Below are positions 56,830-64,000 of a stretch of DNA of 64,000 nt, piece after piece. The translations under genes and the position numbers were made by a program. The notes under the pieces were generated by a model. That model did no database searches. It was not told the origin of the DNA and worked only from the letters and a program-made list of their open reading frames with translations. How positions within the stretch are numbered: position 1 is the stretch's first letter; the number at the start of each line of letters is the position of its first letter. This stretch comes from Sva-07 sp963717385 (lineage in GTDB: Bacteria > Actinomycetota > Acidimicrobiia > Acidimicrobiales > Ilumatobacteraceae), in the NCBI GenBank assembly GCA_963717385.1, contig CAVQWE010000010.1, positions 1-64,000 of the forward strand, written 5' to 3'.

Positions 56830-58050
56830 ATGGCGACCGACGCGCACGACGTCGTCGTAGCGAGCGAGCGAATCGAGGGCCGGCCGCTTGCACGCCTGAC
56901 CGCGGCCAAGACCGTCGTCAACGTGGCGTTGCGCTGGATCCCACCATTCCTCCCGACACTCGAACGCGCCTTCGGCGCCACCACCACCCAGCTCACGACC
57001 GTGCTCGGCGTCGGCGAAACGGCAGGGCTCTCGACGATCTTCGTCGGCCGTCACCTCGACCGCGGGCGTGAGCGTGCGGTCATGATCGGCGCGCTGGGCC
57101 TCGTCGGCGCATCGGCGGTGCTCGCCCTCGCCGGCACGCTGGCCACGTTCGCGATCTCCTTCTTCGTCCTCGTGCTCGGTGTGTCGAATCTCACCGTGGC
57201 AGGTCAGGCATGGATCAGCCATCGCTTCCCCTACCAGCGTCGGGCACGCGCAATCGGCCTGTACGAGACGTCGTGGGCGATTGCGTTGTTGGCCGGCGCA
57301 CCGATCGTTGCGGTCCTGATCAACCTGTTCGGGTGGCGCGGTCCGTTCGTGGCAATCGCGATCGCTTGCCTGCTGGCCGGCGTCCTCGTGGGAGTGACCC
57401 TGCCCGCCCACGTCCGCGCCCCCCGTCTCGACAGCGTCGACCTGGCCGACCGGGCACTCGATCTCCGACCGACCTCGGCGCCGATCACACTGCGGGCGTG
57501 GCTGGTGATGCTCGGCTCGGCCACCACCGCAATGGCAGGGCTGTCGGTGTTCGTGATCTCCGGGAGTTGGCTCGACGACGCGTTCGGGGTGTCGACAGGC
57601 GGCATCGGTGCCGTCGCGATGCTGTTCGGCGCCACCGAGCTCGTCTCCAGCCTCGGCAGCGCTGCCTTTGCCGACCGGCTCGGCAAGCTGCGCACCACGC
57701 TCGGCGGTTTGGTCGGCCTGCTCGTCGGGTTGGCCGTGATGGTCAGCGCGGACGACCGTCTGTGGATCGGAATCGTCGGCATCGTCGTCTTCCTGCTCGG
57801 GTTCGAGCTGGCGTTCGTCGTCTCGTTGTCGCTGGTGAGCGAGTCGATGCCGGACGCTCGGGGTTCCACCTTGGCCATCGGCAATGCAGTGGGCACCGTC
57901 GCCCGCGCCAGCGGAGCGGTGGCCAGCGGTTGGTTGTACGGCCTCCATGGCATCACGGGAACTGCCGTGCTGTCCGGCGCAGCTGCGATGGCGGCGGTGA
58001 TCTCGCTGCTCGTCAGTCGGCGACTGGCTCCGACGCGCGAGCTCGGCTGA
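56830..58050 (+). CDS. MFS transporter
   Basis: 406 residues with about 11-12 hydrophobic segments. The loop after the second segment, GRHLDRGRERAVMIG, is a loose version of the MFS motif A, and RFPYQRRARAIGLYETSWAIALLAGAP marks the middle of the N-half. The substrate is unknown. Its last 38 bases overlap the convergent hydrolase gene. Confidence 0.85.
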   Translation: MATDAHDVVVASERIEGRPLARLTAAKTVVNVALRWIPPFLPTLERAFGATTTQLTTVLGVGETAGLSTIFVGRHLDRGRERAVMIGALGLVGASAVLALAGTLATFAISFFVLVLGVSNLTVAGQAWISHRFPYQRRARAIGLYETSWAIALLAGAPIVAVLINLFGWRGPFVAIAIACLLAGVLVGVTLPAHVRAPRLDSVDLADRALDLRPTSAPITLRAWLVMLGSATTAMAGLSVFVISGSWLDDAFGVSTGGIGAVAMLFGATELVSSLGSAAFADRLGKLRTTLGGLVGLLVGLAVMVSADDRLWIGIVGIVVFLLGFELAFVVSLSLVSESMPDARGSTLAIGNAVGTVARASGAVASGWLYGLHGITGTAVLSGAAAMAAVISLLVSRRLAPTRELG

Positions 58051-58801
58051 GCGACCCGACGAACGAGGTCACCGCTGCTGCCACAGCGTCGGCATGCGTG
58101 TGCGGCCCCGCATGCCCAGCACCGGACACCATCTCCGAGCGGCAGTCGCTGATCATCTCGCCGAGGCCCATCATCGCATCGCGATGGTGCGGTCGAGCAT
58201 GCTCGCCGTACAGCGCGAGCACCGGCGATGCGATGTCAGCACCCTTCCACGGTGTCGCCCGACGGAGATCTGCGAGTTCGGCAACCATTGCTCGGCCCTC
58301 AGCACGCCGCTCGGTCTGCTTGGATGGGGGAAGTCGCTCCCACACAGCGTCGCCGACGAGACGCCGCATGAAGGCTTCTGCGGCATCACCGGGATCATCG
58401 ACGCCCATGGCGGCTGCGCCTGCGGTCGTACCGGGCCACGATTCGAGCCACGAGAGCGGTGTCTCGAAGACGACGACCGCGTCGACGAGTTCGGGCCGAC
58501 GGGCTGCCAGCGCGAGCGCAACGTTGCCACCGAAGCTGTGACCGAACACGATCGCAGGAGCGCGCGACGACTCGTCGAGGAGCGCTTCGAGGTCATCGAC
58601 GTTGGCCTCGACGGTCCACGGCGGACCGACGTCGGACGATCGGCCATAGCCCCGACGGTCGTACCGGATGACTCCGAAGTCCAGGTCGAGCCGCCGACTC
58701 AAGCGGAGCAGCCCAGCGGACCGATCCATCGAACCGTGCACCACCACCACGAGCGGCGATGAGGGATCGCCGGCTTCGTCCGACCACACCTGTGCGGCCA
58801 T
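58013..58801 (-). CDS. Alpha/beta fold hydrolase
   Basis: 262 residues. VVVVHGSMDRSAG (oxyanion region), IRYDRRGYGRS and the nucleophile elbow GHSFGG (Ser89) are clear; GAGHAGPHTHAD near the end supplies the catalytic His. Substrate unknown. The ATG overlaps the pyk stop by one base (TGATG). Confidence 0.87.
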   Translation of the reverse strand: MAAQVWSDEAGDPSSPLVVVVHGSMDRSAGLLRLSRRLDLDFGVIRYDRRGYGRSSDVGPPWTVEANVDDLEALLDESSRAPAIVFGHSFGGNVALALAARRPELVDAVVVFETPLSWLESWPGTTAGAAAMGVDDPGDAAEAFMRRLVGDAVWERLPPSKQTERRAEGRAMVAELADLRRATPWKGADIASPVLALYGEHARPHHRDAMMGLGEMISDCRSEMVSGAGHAGPHTHADAVAAAVTSFVGSLSRARASEPVAD

Positions 58802-60255
58802 CAGTCGATGCTGACGATGCGGAGCACATCGGTCGCAGCGTCCGCCGGCCGCTCACGGTTCGGGTCGGGCGCTCCAGCAAGCACGAGGACCCGGTCACCC
58901 GACGTGACCAATCCGGCCTGGAGTGCGGTCTCGACAGCGAACCACACCATTTCGTCGGTGCTCCCGTACAGGTCGACCTCGATCGGCGTGACCCCCCAGC
59001 TCAGCGACAGCGAACGAACGACCTGCGGATGCGGCGACAGCCCGATCATGCGCGCCGCCGGTCGGAACCGTGCCATTGCTCTGGCGGTTCGCCCGCTACG
59101 GGTGCAACACAGGATTGCCGAGACGTCGGCATCGATCGCCGCCTGCGACGCCGCATGGGTCAGCGCTGCGGTGATGGTGTCGATGTTCGACATCGCTTCG
59201 TGATGCTCGAGTCGCTGCACCTGCGCCAGCCGGTCGGCCCACCGCCGATACGACGCCTCGGCCTCGGCCCGCTCGGCAACGGTGGCCATCGTGCGCACGA
59301 CAGCGGCGGGATCGTGCCCGATCGCCGTCTCGCCCGACAGCATCACGGCATCGGTTCCGTCGAACACCGCGTTGGCGACATCGCTCACCTCGGCGCGCGT
59401 CGGAGACGGCGCAGTGATCATCGATTCGAGCATCTGTGTCGCGGTGATCACGGGGACACCAGCCTCCACGCAGTGCCGAACGATTCGCTTCTGCAGATGT
59501 GGCACGTCCTCGATCGGACAGTCGATGCCGAGGTCACCCCGAGCCACCATGACCACATCGGCGGCAGCCACGATCTCGTGGAGTTGTTCGACCGATGCCC
59601 GAGTCTCCATCTTGGCCACCAGCTGCGCACGTGAGCCGACCACCGAACGCACCTGCTCGATGTCGGCGGCAGCCCGAACGAACGAAACGGCGATGAACTC
59701 CACCCCCGCTGCGGCGACGGCCTCGGCCAACATCAGGTCGTGCTCGGTCGGCGAGGGCAGACGGAGGTTGTCGGACGACAGGTGGACACCCGGGCGACCG
59801 TTGGCCTCACCGCCCGTCTCGAGCTGCGCCGTGGCGCAGTCGTCGCCGATCGACAGCACGCGCATCGCAATGGCGCCGTCGCCCAGTTGGACTCGCGCCC
59901 CGACCGAGAGATCCTCGAGCAGCGTCGGGTAGGGCACCATGATCCGCTGCTCGCTGCTGGGCCCGCTCCCGCTCGCGAGCTCGATGGACTCACCGGCGAC
60001 CAAGCGAAGACCCCCATCGGGGAAGGCTCCGGCGCGGATCTTCGGGCCGGGCAGGTCGGCGAGCACCGCGACGGGGCGACCACGTTCGGACGCGACATCG
60101 CGGAGACGTCTCAACACCTGGAGGTGTCCATCGAGGTCACCATGACTCAGGTTCAGCCGCATCACATCGGTGCCGGCATCGATGAGCGCTCCGATCACCT
60201 CGATCGAGTCGCTCGCGGGTCCGATGGTTGCCACGATCTTCGTTCGGCCGGTCAT
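58801..60255 (-). CDS. pyk: Pyruvate kinase
   Basis: Last step of glycolysis, forms pyruvate and ATP. 484 residues. RTKIVATIGPASDS starts the barrel, MRLNLSHGD and LVAKMETR carry active-site residues, MVARGDLGID binds magnesium, and SGETAIGHDP is the second signature. The C-terminal alpha/beta domain is complete. Confidence 0.96.
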   Translation of the reverse strand: MTGRTKIVATIGPASDSIEVIGALIDAGTDVMRLNLSHGDLDGHLQVLRRLRDVASERGRPVAVLADLPGPKIRAGAFPDGGLRLVAGESIELASGSGPSSEQRIMVPYPTLLEDLSVGARVQLGDGAIAMRVLSIGDDCATAQLETGGEANGRPGVHLSSDNLRLPSPTEHDLMLAEAVAAAGVEFIAVSFVRAAADIEQVRSVVGSRAQLVAKMETRASVEQLHEIVAAADVVMVARGDLGIDCPIEDVPHLQKRIVRHCVEAGVPVITATQMLESMITAPSPTRAEVSDVANAVFDGTDAVMLSGETAIGHDPAAVVRTMATVAERAEAEASYRRWADRLAQVQRLEHHEAMSNIDTITAALTHAASQAAIDADVSAILCCTRSGRTARAMARFRPAARMIGLSPHPQVVRSLSLSWGVTPIEVDLYGSTDEMVWFAVETALQAGLVTSGDRVLVLAGAPDPNRERPADAATDVLRIVSID

Positions 60256-60275
60256 ATCTGCTTGTCTATCTCACA

Positions 60276-60899
60276 ATGGAACTCTTGATCATCCGCCACG
60301 GACTGCCGGTTCGACGCGAACTCACCGAGGGTGTCGCCGATCCCGAACTGGCGCCGGAGGGTCGCGAGCAGGCCGACCTGCTCGCTCGCTATCTCGAATC
60401 CGAGCGCATCGACGCCATCTACGCGAGCCCGCTGGCGCGGGCGAGAGAGACCGCAGCTCCGCTCGCTGCTGCACTCGGCGTCGATGTGCGGATCTCGTCA
60501 GGCGTCGCCGAATGGGACCAGAACAGCCCCGAATACGTTCCGGTCGAGGAACTCAAAGCAGCGAACGATCCGCGCTGGCAGGCAATGCTCGCCGGCGAAT
60601 GGGAGTCGGACGAGTCCGAGGAGGACTTCAGGGCGCGCATGCTCGACGCAATCGAGACGATCATCGGTGATCATCAAGGCGACCGAGTTGCGATCGTGTG
60701 TCACGGCGGGATCATCAATGGCTACTTGTCGCATGTCCTCGGGCTCGCCGACGTGACTCGCGGCTTCTTCTACCCCAACTACACCTCGATCAATCGAGTC
60801 GCTGCAGCGTCGAGCGGTGAACGCTCGGTGGTCACCGTCAACGAGACCAGCCACCTCCGCGGTACTGGCCTTCCGATGGGCCTGTTTCAGCGGGGCTGA
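60276..60899 (+). CDS. Histidine phosphatase (phosphoglycerate-mutase superfamily)
   Basis: 207 residues. LIIRHGLPVRRE holds the phospho-accepting His (RHG, His about 8), YASPLARARETAAPLA the second Arg, and IVCHGGIING the second catalytic His. Substrate unknown. ATG 60276 puts RHG at the usual position. It is followed 2 bases later by the M18 aminopeptidase. Confidence 0.87.
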   Translation: MELLIIRHGLPVRRELTEGVADPELAPEGREQADLLARYLESERIDAIYASPLARARETAAPLAAALGVDVRISSGVAEWDQNSPEYVPVEELKAANDPRWQAMLAGEWESDESEEDFRARMLDAIETIIGDHQGDRVAIVCHGGIINGYLSHVLGLADVTRGFFYPNYTSINRVAAASSGERSVVTVNETSHLRGTGLPMGLFQRG

Positions 60900-60901
60900 C
60901 C

Positions 60902-62176
60902 ATGAGTACCGCTGACTCCGAACCAACCATTGGCGACCTCGTCGACTTCCTCGATTCGTCGCCGTCACCATGGCATGCGGTCGAGTCGACGATCGACCGA
61001 CTCGACGGTTTCGTCCGTCTCGACGAAACCGAGGCCTGGTCCGAGATCCCCGAAGCCGGCTACGTCGTTCGGTCCGGAGCGATCATTGCGTGGCGCCTCC
61101 CGAGTCAGAGCGCACCTTCGCACGTCCCGTTCAGACTCGTCGGGGCACACACCGACTCGCCATGCCTGCGCATCAAGCCGAGGCCGGACACCGGTGGCCA
61201 CGGCTGGAGACAACTCGCAGTCGAGGTCTACGGCGGCATCTTGAACAACACCTGGCTCGACCGCGACCTCGGCATTGCCGGTCGCGTCGTGGCGACCGAC
61301 ACCACGGTCTCGCTGCTGAACGTTGCCGAGCCCGTGGCGCGGGTTCCGCAGCTGGCGGTGCATCTCGACCGAGACGTCAACGGCGAAGGTCTGGTGCTCG
61401 ACCGCCAGCAGCACCTCACTCCGGTGTGGGGCGTCGGTGCCGCCAGTGCCGGCGAATTCGCCTCGTGGGTCCGCGAGGTCGGCGAGCTGTCCAGCGAGCC
61501 GGCCTGGTGGGAACTGTGCCTGTACGACGTGCAGGGCGCCGCGGTGATCGGCGCCGACCACTCGTTGTTGGCATCGGGTCGGCTCGACAATCAGTTGTCG
61601 TGCTGGGCAGCCGTGCGCGCACTCGCCGATGCCACCCCGAGCGAACACATTGCCGTCGTTGTGCTCAACGACCACGAAGAAGTGGGTTCGTCGAGCACCA
61701 CCGGCGCCGGCGGACCGTTCCTCGAGTCGGTGTTGTCTCGCATCGTGTCGTCGCGTGGTGGCAGCACCGACGATCTGGCGCGCTCGTTGGCGACGTCAGC
61801 GTGCGTGTCGGCCGACAACGCCCACGCCGTGCACCCGAACTATCCCGACCGCCACGAGCCGGGACACCGACCGGTCGTCAACGCCGGCCCGGCGATCAAG
61901 GTCAATTCCAACCAGCGTTACGCCACCTCAGCAGACACTGCCGCGACCTTTCAGCGTGCGTGCGAGGCAGCAGGCGTGCCGTGGCAGGTCTTCGTGTCGC
62001 GCAACAACATGCCATGCGGTTCAACGATCGGGCCGATCACCTCGACCCGACTCGGCATCGCGACGGTCGATGTCGGGGTGCCACAGCTCTCGATGCACTC
62101 GGCGCGCGAACTCTGCGGCGTCGACGACCCGATCCACCTCACCGCAGCGTTGCAGGCCTTCCTCACCGAGCGGTGA
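60902..62176 (+). CDS. apeB: M18 family aminopeptidase
   Basis: 424 residues, tetrahedral aspartyl-aminopeptidase type. FLDSSPSPWHAVES begins the protein, LVGAHTDSPCLRIKP gives the first zinc His and Asp, SGRLDNQLSCWAAV the bridging Asp, and VLNDHEEVGSSSTTGAGGPFL the catalytic Glu pair. A late SNMHSARE-like stretch (QLSMHSARELCG) supplies the last His. Likely removes acidic N-terminal residues. Confidence 0.92.
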   Translation: MSTADSEPTIGDLVDFLDSSPSPWHAVESTIDRLDGFVRLDETEAWSEIPEAGYVVRSGAIIAWRLPSQSAPSHVPFRLVGAHTDSPCLRIKPRPDTGGHGWRQLAVEVYGGILNNTWLDRDLGIAGRVVATDTTVSLLNVAEPVARVPQLAVHLDRDVNGEGLVLDRQQHLTPVWGVGAASAGEFASWVREVGELSSEPAWWELCLYDVQGAAVIGADHSLLASGRLDNQLSCWAAVRALADATPSEHIAVVVLNDHEEVGSSSTTGAGGPFLESVLSRIVSSRGGSTDDLARSLATSACVSADNAHAVHPNYPDRHEPGHRPVVNAGPAIKVNSNQRYATSADTAATFQRACEAAGVPWQVFVSRNNMPCGSTIGPITSTRLGIATVDVGVPQLSMHSARELCGVDDPIHLTAALQAFLTER

Positions 62177-62188
62177 ACGGACGCTGAC

Positions 62189-62864
62189 TCAACCGACGCG
62201 TGATTCGGCGAGGTCGAAGAGGCGCTGCAACTCGACCGCGAGGCGCTCGGACGCTTCACCGATCGCCCGGCGCGGCGCACGCCCCGAGGGACCGACCTCG
62301 ACCACGATCGGTTCACCGATCACCATGTGCACCTTCTTCGGGCGGATCATCTTGGCGTGACGGGGCATCACCCGGGCCGAACCTCCGATGCCGACCGGAA
62401 CGATCGGCACACCGGCACGGGCGGCGACGAACGCCGCACCGTCGAACAGCGGATGGATCCGGGGACCGTCTTTCCGCTCGCCTTCAGGGAAGAGCACGAG
62501 CGGTTCGCCGGCTTCGAGCACAGCGACGCAGTTCGACAACGCCTCGCGGTCAGCGGTGCCACGGTTCACCGGGAACGCTCCCAGCGCCGAGAACAGCCAA
62601 CCCAGGCGGGGGTACTTCCAGATCTCCTGCTTGCCCATGAACCGGATGCGTCGCGAGCTGACACACGCCACGATCGGCGTGTCGACATAGCTTCGATGCA
62701 CCGGCGCAAGGACATATGCACCGCTCGTGGGCAATCGATCGCGCCCTTCGATGTGCAATCGCGTGACGGCTATGCGTGAACCAGCACACCAACGACCGCA
62801 CGACCCGGTAGGTCATCATGCTCGCCCGCGAGTACGAAGCGAGACGGGTCTGAGGTTTGGTCAT
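62189..62864 (-). CDS. plsC: 1-acyl-glycerol-3-phosphate acyltransferase-like protein (frameshifted in this sequence)
   Basis: Membrane-associated acyltransferase. VHRSYVD gives the HX4D catalytic pair and LFPEGERKDGPR the substrate motif; FMGKQEIWKYP lies between. The N-terminal MTKPQTRLASYSRASMMTYR and VVRSLVCWFT lie in another frame. One extra base near 62772 separates them (span 3n+1). Corrected length ~224 residues. The ATG overlaps the cmk stop (ATGA). Confidence 0.9.
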
Positions 62865-63511
62865 GCCGGCATCAACTCGAGAATGTGTTCGACGACTGCG
62901 GCGATCGACATCCCCGTGGTGTCGACGACCACCGCGTCGGCACTCTCTGTGAGCGGGCTCTCGCTGCGGGTCGAGTCCTTGCGATCGCGTTCGATGATCG
63001 AGGCCTCGACCTCGGCGACGTCGCCACCGATCTCGGCGACTCGCCGCTCGGCACGTACCCGAGGCGACGCTGTCACGAAGAGTTTCAGCGTCGCGTCGGG
63101 AAACACGACCGATCCGATGTCGCGCCCCTCGACGACTCCCCCGTGGTGGGCTGCAACCCACGATCGTTGGCGCCGCACCAACTCGGCGCGCACATGCCCG
63201 TTCGACGCCACGGCACTCACCGCTGCGGTCACTTCGCGACCGCGGATCTCCACCGTGGCATCCACGCCGTCGACGAACACCGACGAATCGTCGATGACCA
63301 TCTCGACGGTGCCGGCGAGCGCCGCCACGTCGTCGTGGTCGGTTGGGTCGATCCCCCGACGCAAGGCCGCGAAGGTCACCGCCCGATACATCGCTCCGGT
63401 GTCGAGATACTGCAGTCCGAGCCGAGACGCCACCGCTCGACCGACGGTGCTCTTGCCTGCTCCTGCGGGTCCGTCGATCGCCACGATCGTCGGCGCATCG
63501 TTGCCACTCAC
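62861..63511 (-). CDS. cmk: Cytidylate kinase
   Basis: Phosphorylates CMP and dCMP. 216 residues. P-loop IDGPAGAGKSTVGRAVA, LDTGAMYRAVTF and EGRDIGSVVFPDA are diagnostic. GTG 63511 overlaps the guaB1 stop as GTGA. Confidence 0.96.
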   Translation of the reverse strand: MSGNDAPTIVAIDGPAGAGKSTVGRAVASRLGLQYLDTGAMYRAVTFAALRRGIDPTDHDDVAALAGTVEMVIDDSSVFVDGVDATVEIRGREVTAAVSAVASNGHVRAELVRRQRSWVAAHHGGVVEGRDIGSVVFPDATLKLFVTASPRVRAERRVAEIGGDVAEVEASIIERDRKDSTRSESPLTESADAVVVDTTGMSIAAVVEHILELMPA

Positions 63512-64000
63512 CACGACACCCCGAGCGGACGCCCTTCGTCGTAGCCAGCGCTGCTCTGCACCCCGACGACGGCTCGCTCGTGGAACGCCGCGATCGAATC
63601 GGCTCCCGCATAGGTGCACGCCGAGCGCAACCCGGCGACGATCTGGTCGATGATGTCCTCGACGCTCGGTCGTTCGGGGTCGAGATACATACGCGAGCTG
63701 CTGATGCCCTCCTCGAAGAGCTCCTTGCGAGCCCGTTCGAACCCATGGTCGCTCTGCGTGCGGTGCTTGACCGCTCGGTTCGACGCCATGCCGAAGCTCT
63801 CCTTGTAGAGGCGGCCGTCGGGATCACGCAGCGTGTCGGCGGCCGACTCGTGGGTTCCTGCGAGCCACGACCCCAACATCACACTCGCAGCACCACCAGC
63901 GAGGGCCAAGGCCACGTCGCGGGGGAATCGCACGCCCCCGTCGGCCCAGATGTGCCGACCCTGCCGCTGCGCCTCGTCAGCACATTCGAGCACCGCTGAG
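63508..64000 (-). CDS. guaB1: GuaB1-like IMP dehydrogenase/GMP reductase family protein, C-terminal part
   Basis: Cut by the window edge; about 164 C-terminal residues. RHIWADGGVRFPRDVALALAGGAASVMLGSWLAGTHESA is the phosphate-binding end of the barrel (phrases IWADGGVRFPRD and VMLGSWLAGT). The tail GLRSACTYAGADSIAAFHERAVVGVQSSAGYDEG is characteristic of actinobacterial GuaB1, shown to act as GMP reductase in mycobacteria. Confidence 0.88.
   Translation of the reverse strand, partial: SAVLECADEAQRQGRHIWADGGVRFPRDVALALAGGAASVMLGSWLAGTHESAADTLRDPDGRLYKESFGMASNRAVKHRTQSDHGFERARKELFEEGISSSRMYLDPERPSVEDIIDQIVAGLRSACTYAGADSIAAFHERAVVGVQSSAGYDEGRPLGVSW

Overview
This is high-GC DNA packed with housekeeping genes, many joined by ATGA or GTGA stop/start overlaps. 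Gene content and order point to an actinobacterium, most likely of the class Acidimicrobiia (Ilumatobacter-like). The pointers are an actinobacterial integration host factor (mihF) beside gmk and rpoZ, a GuaB1-type IMP dehydrogenase-family protein, DUF3151 and DUF3073-like proteins, and the actinobacterial run alaS-ruvX-mltG-aroE-aroC-aroK-aroB-pepP-efp-nusB followed by pyrR-pyrB-pyrC-carA-carB-pyrD-mihF-gmk-rpoZ-coaBC-metK-priA. The class is inferred from memory of these gene sets, not from a search. I saw no phage, insertion sequence, CRISPR array, rRNA or tRNA.

Layout. 1-5.5 kb (minus): arginine operon argC-argB-argD-argF-argR-argH, entered through two tandem ArgR operator-like boxes. 5.5-10.5 kb: yqgE and small accessory genes (GNAT, VOC, ABM-like, an ATP-grasp protein, an ACT-domain protein, an HSL-type hydrolase). 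10.5-18.9 kb: pheST, a DUF4389 membrane protein, small enzymes, an rRNA/tRNA 2'-O-methyltransferase and infC-rpmI-rplT. 19-27.5 kb: hisG with a cold-shock-like protein and an alkyltransferase-like DNA repair protein, then mogA/moaB-rsmB-fmt-def, a threonine dehydratase-like enzyme and a helicase-dead PriA. 27.5-39.4 kb: metK, coaBC, rpoZ, gmk, mihF and the pyrimidine operon, led by a PyrR-binding hairpin. 39.5-42.8 kb: a D-aminoacylase-like amidohydrolase and a DUF2079 membrane protein inserted into the otherwise conserved order. 42.8-52.8 kb: nusB, efp, pepP, the shikimate genes, mltG, ruvX, alaS. 52.9-64 kb: mixed genes including rnd, mobA, pyk, an M18 aminopeptidase, plsC, cmk and the end of guaB1.

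Regulation. Three signals are clear: paired ARG boxes with 20-bp spacing before both argC and carA; a PyrR RNA-binding loop overlapping the pyrR Shine-Dalgarno; and a repeated leaderless-promoter signature, TAnnnT 6-8 bases before the start codon, in front of at least 16 genes.

Sequence quality. About twenty single-base indels interrupt otherwise intact, mostly essential genes (argF, argR, coaBC, rpoZ, carA, carB, pyrR, nusB, aroK, rnd, plsC and others). Such a set cannot be real in one living cell, so they are most likely sequencing or assembly errors. Broken genes are therefore listed as single genes with the break position. No clearly new multi-gene system was found; the main interest is in regulation, small repeats and a few odd proteins.
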